A DNA stretch of 16,345 nucleotides. It comes from an uncultured Spartobacteria bacterium. GTDB lineage: Bacteria; Verrucomicrobiota; Verrucomicrobiia; Chthoniobacterales; UBA6821. Of the stretch, positions 13,595 through 16,345 are shown in pieces. Both the position numbers and the translations under genes were made by a program. The DNA lies in the NCBI GenBank assembly GCA_903831635.1, contig CAIKYN010000131.1:1-16345 (forward strand). The letters are read 5' to 3'. The notes below the pieces were generated by a model that saw only the letters and a program-made list of their open reading frames with translations, did no database searches and was not told where the DNA came from. Each line of letters starts with the position of its first letter. Positions within the stretch are counted from its first letter, which is position 1.

Positions 13595-15160
13595 CTAGGA
13601 TCCTGACTGCGTACCGGATCCCTGAGTGCCTTGGGTACCCTGATCGTTGTGAGACTCCCTGCCGAGCATCTTGATCTGAGCAGCGGAACGGGAGGAACGA
13701 AGCCAATCCATGAAAAGAAGATCCTGTTCATTGGAGAGAATCGTCTTGTAAAGGGCTGCCTGATGCTCCTTCCACTGGGCGTCGGTAAGCGGAGTGCGCT
13801 TCTCAAGATACATGGCGAACGCACCCCAAGGAGCGGGCTGCAGGGAACCAAGTTGGCCATCCTTGAGGCCAAGAGTTGCCGAGGCCAAGGCCTGCTGCTC
13901 CTGGGAGATCTTCTGATCGGAGGGAGTCACTCCCTCGAGAGGCATCAGCTTCACCCCGGCAGCCTTTGCTGCATCCGCGAATGATTTGCCTGCCGTCATG
14001 TCGGCACGGATCTTATCGAGGGACTTGGAAGCGGCCTCGGCAAGTAGCTTGGTGGCCTTTTGCTGCTTCATCAGCGTGGTGATCTTTTCGGAAACTTCTG
14101 CCAATTCAAGCTGGTGAGAAGGGGTGATGCCATCGATGGAAATGACATAGAAGGAGTTTCCATCCTGGATAATATCAGAAAGCTCGCCAGTCTTCTGAAG
14201 GCGGAATGCGGCGGCGGCAATGGAGGGAGAGAGACCTGATTCTTTCCCGTTCACGGAGCCGTCACGCTGCATCCCAGAGACCTTCTCGGCGTGCAGGGAC
14301 GCCACTTGTGCAGCTTTGGCAAAAGTGCTCCCCTTGGCGATCTCACCACGGATGACCTTCACGGAACCTTCGGCCCGATCTGCCAGTTTTTGCTGTGCGG
14401 CGGCCTTCTCTTTACCCGTGAGCTTCTGCTGATCGGCAGGCAGATCAAAGGTGACAAACGTCACATCGCGACTCTCACTGGAGAGGAGGCCCGGCTTGTT
14501 TTTTGAATAAAAGGCGGCCACTTCCTCGTTCGGAACCGTCACATTCTTGATAAAGGCATCACGATCAAAACGCAGAACCTGTGCATTGACAGGCTGATAC
14601 ACTCGGGCGGCATCACGGACTTGGCCCTCACCGATGGCCACGGGTGAGGTGATGACTCGACGCAGTTCCTTGACCCGCAGGGAATCGCGGACGATCTCCT
14701 CCATCTGCCTCTCTGTAAATCCGTTGGGCGCAAGCTGATCCTGGATAAAGGCGGAGTACTTCGCGGGATCAAAGGTGCCTGCGGTCTGAAGCGAGGGAAG
14801 CCCCTTGATCACTTCGGCAACCGCATCGTCCGAAGGCTGAATGCCGAGGGTCGGAGCCTGATTGCGGATAATGAACAGATTCAGGATAAAATCGCTTACC
14901 GAAGCCTCCTCATTCTCGCCCATCCCGCCGAGATCACGGACAAAATCCGTCAGGCCAAGGGCAAGAGCGAGGCGGTAACCACGGACCTGATGGTCGATTT
15001 CAGCGCGCTGAACCACGCGACCGTAGATTGAGATCACGTCGTTGGAGCCAAATTTGTGAAATTTGTCCGTGGGGTTGTAGAGCCAGATGAAGGCTATGAT
15101 CGTCAGAATGGCGATCACCAGCATGAGAACCTGTTGATTTTTACGAATGACGGTCAGCAT
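13595..15160 (-). CDS. Membrane-anchored PpiD/SurA-like peptidyl-prolyl isomerase or chaperone
   Basis: The 521-residue protein has one N-terminal membrane helix (residues 11-28, VLMLVIAILTIIAFIWLY) after a short cytoplasmic MLTVIRKNQQ, so the bulk is periplasmic. A SurA N-terminal-like chaperone region follows (about 41-210), with the typical GTFDPAKYSAFIQDQLAPNGFTERQMEEIVRD pattern. A parvulin-like segment lies at about 235-362 (IAKGSTFAKAAQ, SPSIAAAAFRLQKTGELSDIIQDGNSFYVISI), but it is divergent and isomerase activity is uncertain. The C-terminal tail, NDQGTQGTQGSGTQSGS, is low-complexity. The role is probably folding of exported or outer-membrane proteins. It is the first gene of the cluster running to the entericidin-like lipoprotein, and its stop is nine bases before the TPR gene. 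No Shine-Dalgarno site is seen. Confidence 0.9.
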   Translation of the reverse strand: MLTVIRKNQQVLMLVIAILTIIAFIWLYNPTDKFHKFGSNDVISIYGRVVQRAEIDHQVRGYRLALALGLTDFVRDLGGMGENEEASVSDFILNLFIIRNQAPTLGIQPSDDAVAEVIKGLPSLQTAGTFDPAKYSAFIQDQLAPNGFTERQMEEIVRDSLRVKELRRVITSPVAIGEGQVRDAARVYQPVNAQVLRFDRDAFIKNVTVPNEEVAAFYSKNKPGLLSSESRDVTFVTFDLPADQQKLTGKEKAAAQQKLADRAEGSVKVIRGEIAKGSTFAKAAQVASLHAEKVSGMQRDGSVNGKESGLSPSIAAAAFRLQKTGELSDIIQDGNSFYVISIDGITPSHQLELAEVSEKITTLMKQQKATKLLAEAASKSLDKIRADMTAGKSFADAAKAAGVKLMPLEGVTPSDQKISQEQQALASATLGLKDGQLGSLQPAPWGAFAMYLEKRTPLTDAQWKEHQAALYKTILSNEQDLLFMDWLRSSRSAAQIKMLGRESHNDQGTQGTQGSGTQSGS

Positions 15161-15298
15161 GGGAAATTAAGGCAATTGGTTCTGGGTAATGGGTTATCGG
15201 GATAAAAAAATGAAAAAAGCGATCTATCTGACTAATGAGGAGCTAAGGCGAAAGCAAGCGCGCTGAAGCCTTGATCACTTCACCCCGGGAACGTTTCC
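15161..15298. other. 138-bp intergenic stretch
   Basis: This is the only sizeable gap inside the distal minus-strand series. Directly after the CYTH-NUDIX stop, minus-strand GGGAA-ACG-TTCCC (15286-15298) could form a 5-bp hairpin, but no T run follows. The remainder presumably holds the promoter of the PpiD-led cluster, yet I see no convincing -35/-10 pair. No gene is seen. Confidence 0.4.
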
Positions 15299-16171
15299 CT
15301 ACTTATTGATCGTCACCGCCAACCGACGCACCGCTTTAGCCAGGCCGGGATCACCGATCATCTCCAAAGCGTCACTGAAGGGGAAAAGCCGGCGCCGCCG
15401 CACATTCTCCTCGGGCCAACTCTTCAGCAGTTTCGAGATTTTCATCGCATAGAGCTGAAGAAACCGTCCATCGGCCATCTGGCATCGGGTCCGGAGATCC
15501 TGTCTGATGGTTCCGAGCACTCCTGCTTCCTCCACGGCCTCCATCTGGGCAACCTCATGGGGAGTCATGTCAGGCTCTTGACGCCCCTTGGGGAAAATCC
15601 AGCGGTTTCCCGAGGAACTGGTGATCAGCAGGAGATGCAACCGACGGTCGATGAAGGTGTAGGGGAGGATTCCCAACTGGCACATCCCGGAAGGCTCAGG
15701 CGCCCCATGAATGGCCATTTCCGCCGTCTGGTATTCGTCCCTCCTGGTCACTTCTTCCCCAAGAAAATCAGGCTTCTTGAAGGCTTTGCTGCCAGCCGCA
15801 TCGGCAAAAAAGATCTCCGCCAGGCGCAGCGGTGCATGCTCCCCTGTAAACTCATCGATCTTCATCTTCAGCCTGCCGAGCTTCATGACATGGCGGATCC
15901 GGGTGATCCTCTGTCCGAGAGTGAAGGGCCAGAGCTTGTCGAACTGCCCCTTGGTGATACGAATCTCCTGACCGGTCACAGAGCGTCCCGTCCGGTCTCG
16001 GGCCGAAAGGAAATAGCGGCTACCCTCGCGACGTACCCGGAGTTCCTGGCCGCGCTCCTTGACCACATATCCCTGCTCGATCTCCACGCAACTCGAAAGA
16101 GCCATCTGTGAAGGTGCAGAGGAAAGTAGGAATTTACGCCTGATGGGCGCCTTGGGTTGGGTCGTAGGCAT
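15299..16171 (-). CDS. CYTH-NUDIX fusion protein
   Basis: The 290-residue protein has two parts. Residues about 8-155 follow the CYTH (triphosphate tunnel) plan: IRRKFLL (10-16), IEQGYV (31-36), LRVRREG (44-50), IDEFTG (105-110), LAEIFF (117-122), FLGEEVT (136-142). Several charged tunnel positions are altered: the opening ExExK is PIRRK, and the later ExE is EIF. Residues about 160-290 are a Nudix hydrolase domain with WIFPKGRQEP and a Nudix box from G196 to V218. That box reads M for the first E and M for the R, but keeps the metal-binding EAVEEAG. The EAVEEAGVxG pattern recalls diphosphoinositol/diadenosine polyphosphate hydrolases. Substrate is unknown; phosphate-rich nucleotides or polyphosphate are plausible. 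It is divergent from tRNA-His. Confidence 0.82.
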   Translation of the reverse strand: MPTTQPKAPIRRKFLLSSAPSQMALSSCVEIEQGYVVKERGQELRVRREGSRYFLSARDRTGRSVTGQEIRITKGQFDKLWPFTLGQRITRIRHVMKLGRLKMKIDEFTGEHAPLRLAEIFFADAAGSKAFKKPDFLGEEVTRRDEYQTAEMAIHGAPEPSGMCQLGILPYTFIDRRLHLLLITSSSGNRWIFPKGRQEPDMTPHEVAQMEAVEEAGVLGTIRQDLRTRCQMADGRFLQLYAMKISKLLKSWPEENVRRRRLFPFSDALEMIGDPGLAKAVRRLAVTINK

Positions 16172-16204
16172 GACTTTCGTTCTCAGGAATAGCTAATGCT
16201 AGGA

Positions 16205-16239
16205 GTTGACAACTCGTGCCGTGAAGACATGATGTCAAC
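16205..16239 (+). promoter_or_regulatory. Probable tRNA-His promoter within an inverted repeat
   Basis: TTGACA (16206-16211) is a perfect -35 and CATGAT (16228-16233) matches 4 of 6 of the -10, with a 16-bp spacer; transcription would start about 25 bases before tRNA-His. GTTGACA at 16205-16211 is mirrored by TGTCAAC at 16233-16239. The complement of the latter gives a second TTGACA facing the CYTH-NUDIX gene, so the site may serve divergent promoters. Confidence 0.45.
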
Positions 16240-16240
16240 C

Positions 16241-16255
16241 CCGCTTTTCGAGCGG
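16241..16255 (+). other. Small hairpin in tRNA-His leader
   Basis: CCGCT (16241-16245) pairs with AGCGG (16251-16255) around TTTCG, between the likely promoter and the tRNA. It may be part of the trimmed 5' leader; no function can be assigned. Confidence 0.3.
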
Positions 16256-16262
16256 AAACGAT

Positions 16263-16335
16263 GGTGGCTGTAGCTCAATGGTAGAGCTCCGGTTTGTGGT
16301 ACCGGCTGTTGCGGGTTCGAGCCCCGTCAGCCACC
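16263..16335 (+). tRNA. tRNA-His (anticodon GUG)
   Basis: Acceptor GTGGCTG (16264-16270) pairs with CAGCCAC (16328-16334). The extra G at 16263 faces C at 16335, the G-1:C73 pair that marks tRNA-His. D-stem GCTC/GAGC, anticodon stem CCGGT/ACCGG with loop TTGTGGT (anticodon GTG) and T-arm GCGGG-TTCGAGC-CCCGT are all visible. CCA is not encoded, unlike in the two other tRNAs of this window. Confidence 0.97.
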
Positions 16336-16345
16336 CGTTTCAAAA

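Overview
The window looks like an ordinary chromosomal stretch of a moderately GC-rich, didermic (Gram-negative) bacterium. An LpxL/HtrB-type lipid A acyltransferase, a family 9 (LPS-type) glycosyltransferase, a PpiD/SurA-like folding factor, an entericidin-like lipoprotein and other lipobox proteins all point to an outer membrane. The style of several proteins (UvrC with a DEAHRVANGYNELLLRRR C-terminal block, the metG-TPR-PpiD neighbourhood, weak or absent Shine-Dalgarno sites) suggests Verrucomicrobiota. That placement is inference from recalled family features, not a search result. No phage, insertion sequence, CRISPR array or plasmid function was seen. Genes are tightly packed and no gene-free stretch exceeds 300 bases.

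Layout. 1-564 (-): N-terminal part of a family 2 glycosyltransferase, cut by the window edge. 656-2260 (+): uvrC, divergent from it. 2292-4296 (-): a compact cluster, DUF6172-like gene > engB > rsgA, joined by two ATGA overlaps, headed by tRNA-Thr(CGU). 4490-5710 (-): tRNA-Ser(UGA) followed at once by a family 9 glycosyltransferase. 5807-7680 (-): lipoprotein > small exported protein > tandem-ACT protein. 7704-10274 (+): hrpB helicase. 10277-10360: an inverted cluster of degenerate 8-bp repeats. 10355-15160 (-): PpiD-like chaperone > TPR protein > metG > LpxL-like acyltransferase > entericidin-like lipoprotein. 15299-16171 (-): a CYTH-NUDIX fusion protein, divergent from tRNA-His(GUG) at 16263-16335 (+).

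How the genes work together. Three themes recur: ribosome and translation (EngB, RsgA, MetRS, three tRNAs), envelope building (glycosyltransferases, acyltransferase, periplasmic folding factor, small lipoproteins) and nucleic-acid maintenance (UvrC, HrpB). Most minus-strand clusters use 4-bp ATGA stop/start overlaps (five junctions), which implies translational coupling. Automatic longest-ORF starts are wrong for at least four genes (family 9 glycosyltransferase, hrpB, metG, entericidin-like gene); corrected starts are given.

Nothing here is a clear new defence or metabolic system. The points most worth a second look are the CYTH-NUDIX fusion with eroded CYTH motifs, the 8-bp inverted repeat cluster, a UvrC lacking most of its central linker, and the coupled trio of two unknown exported proteins with an ACT regulator-like protein.
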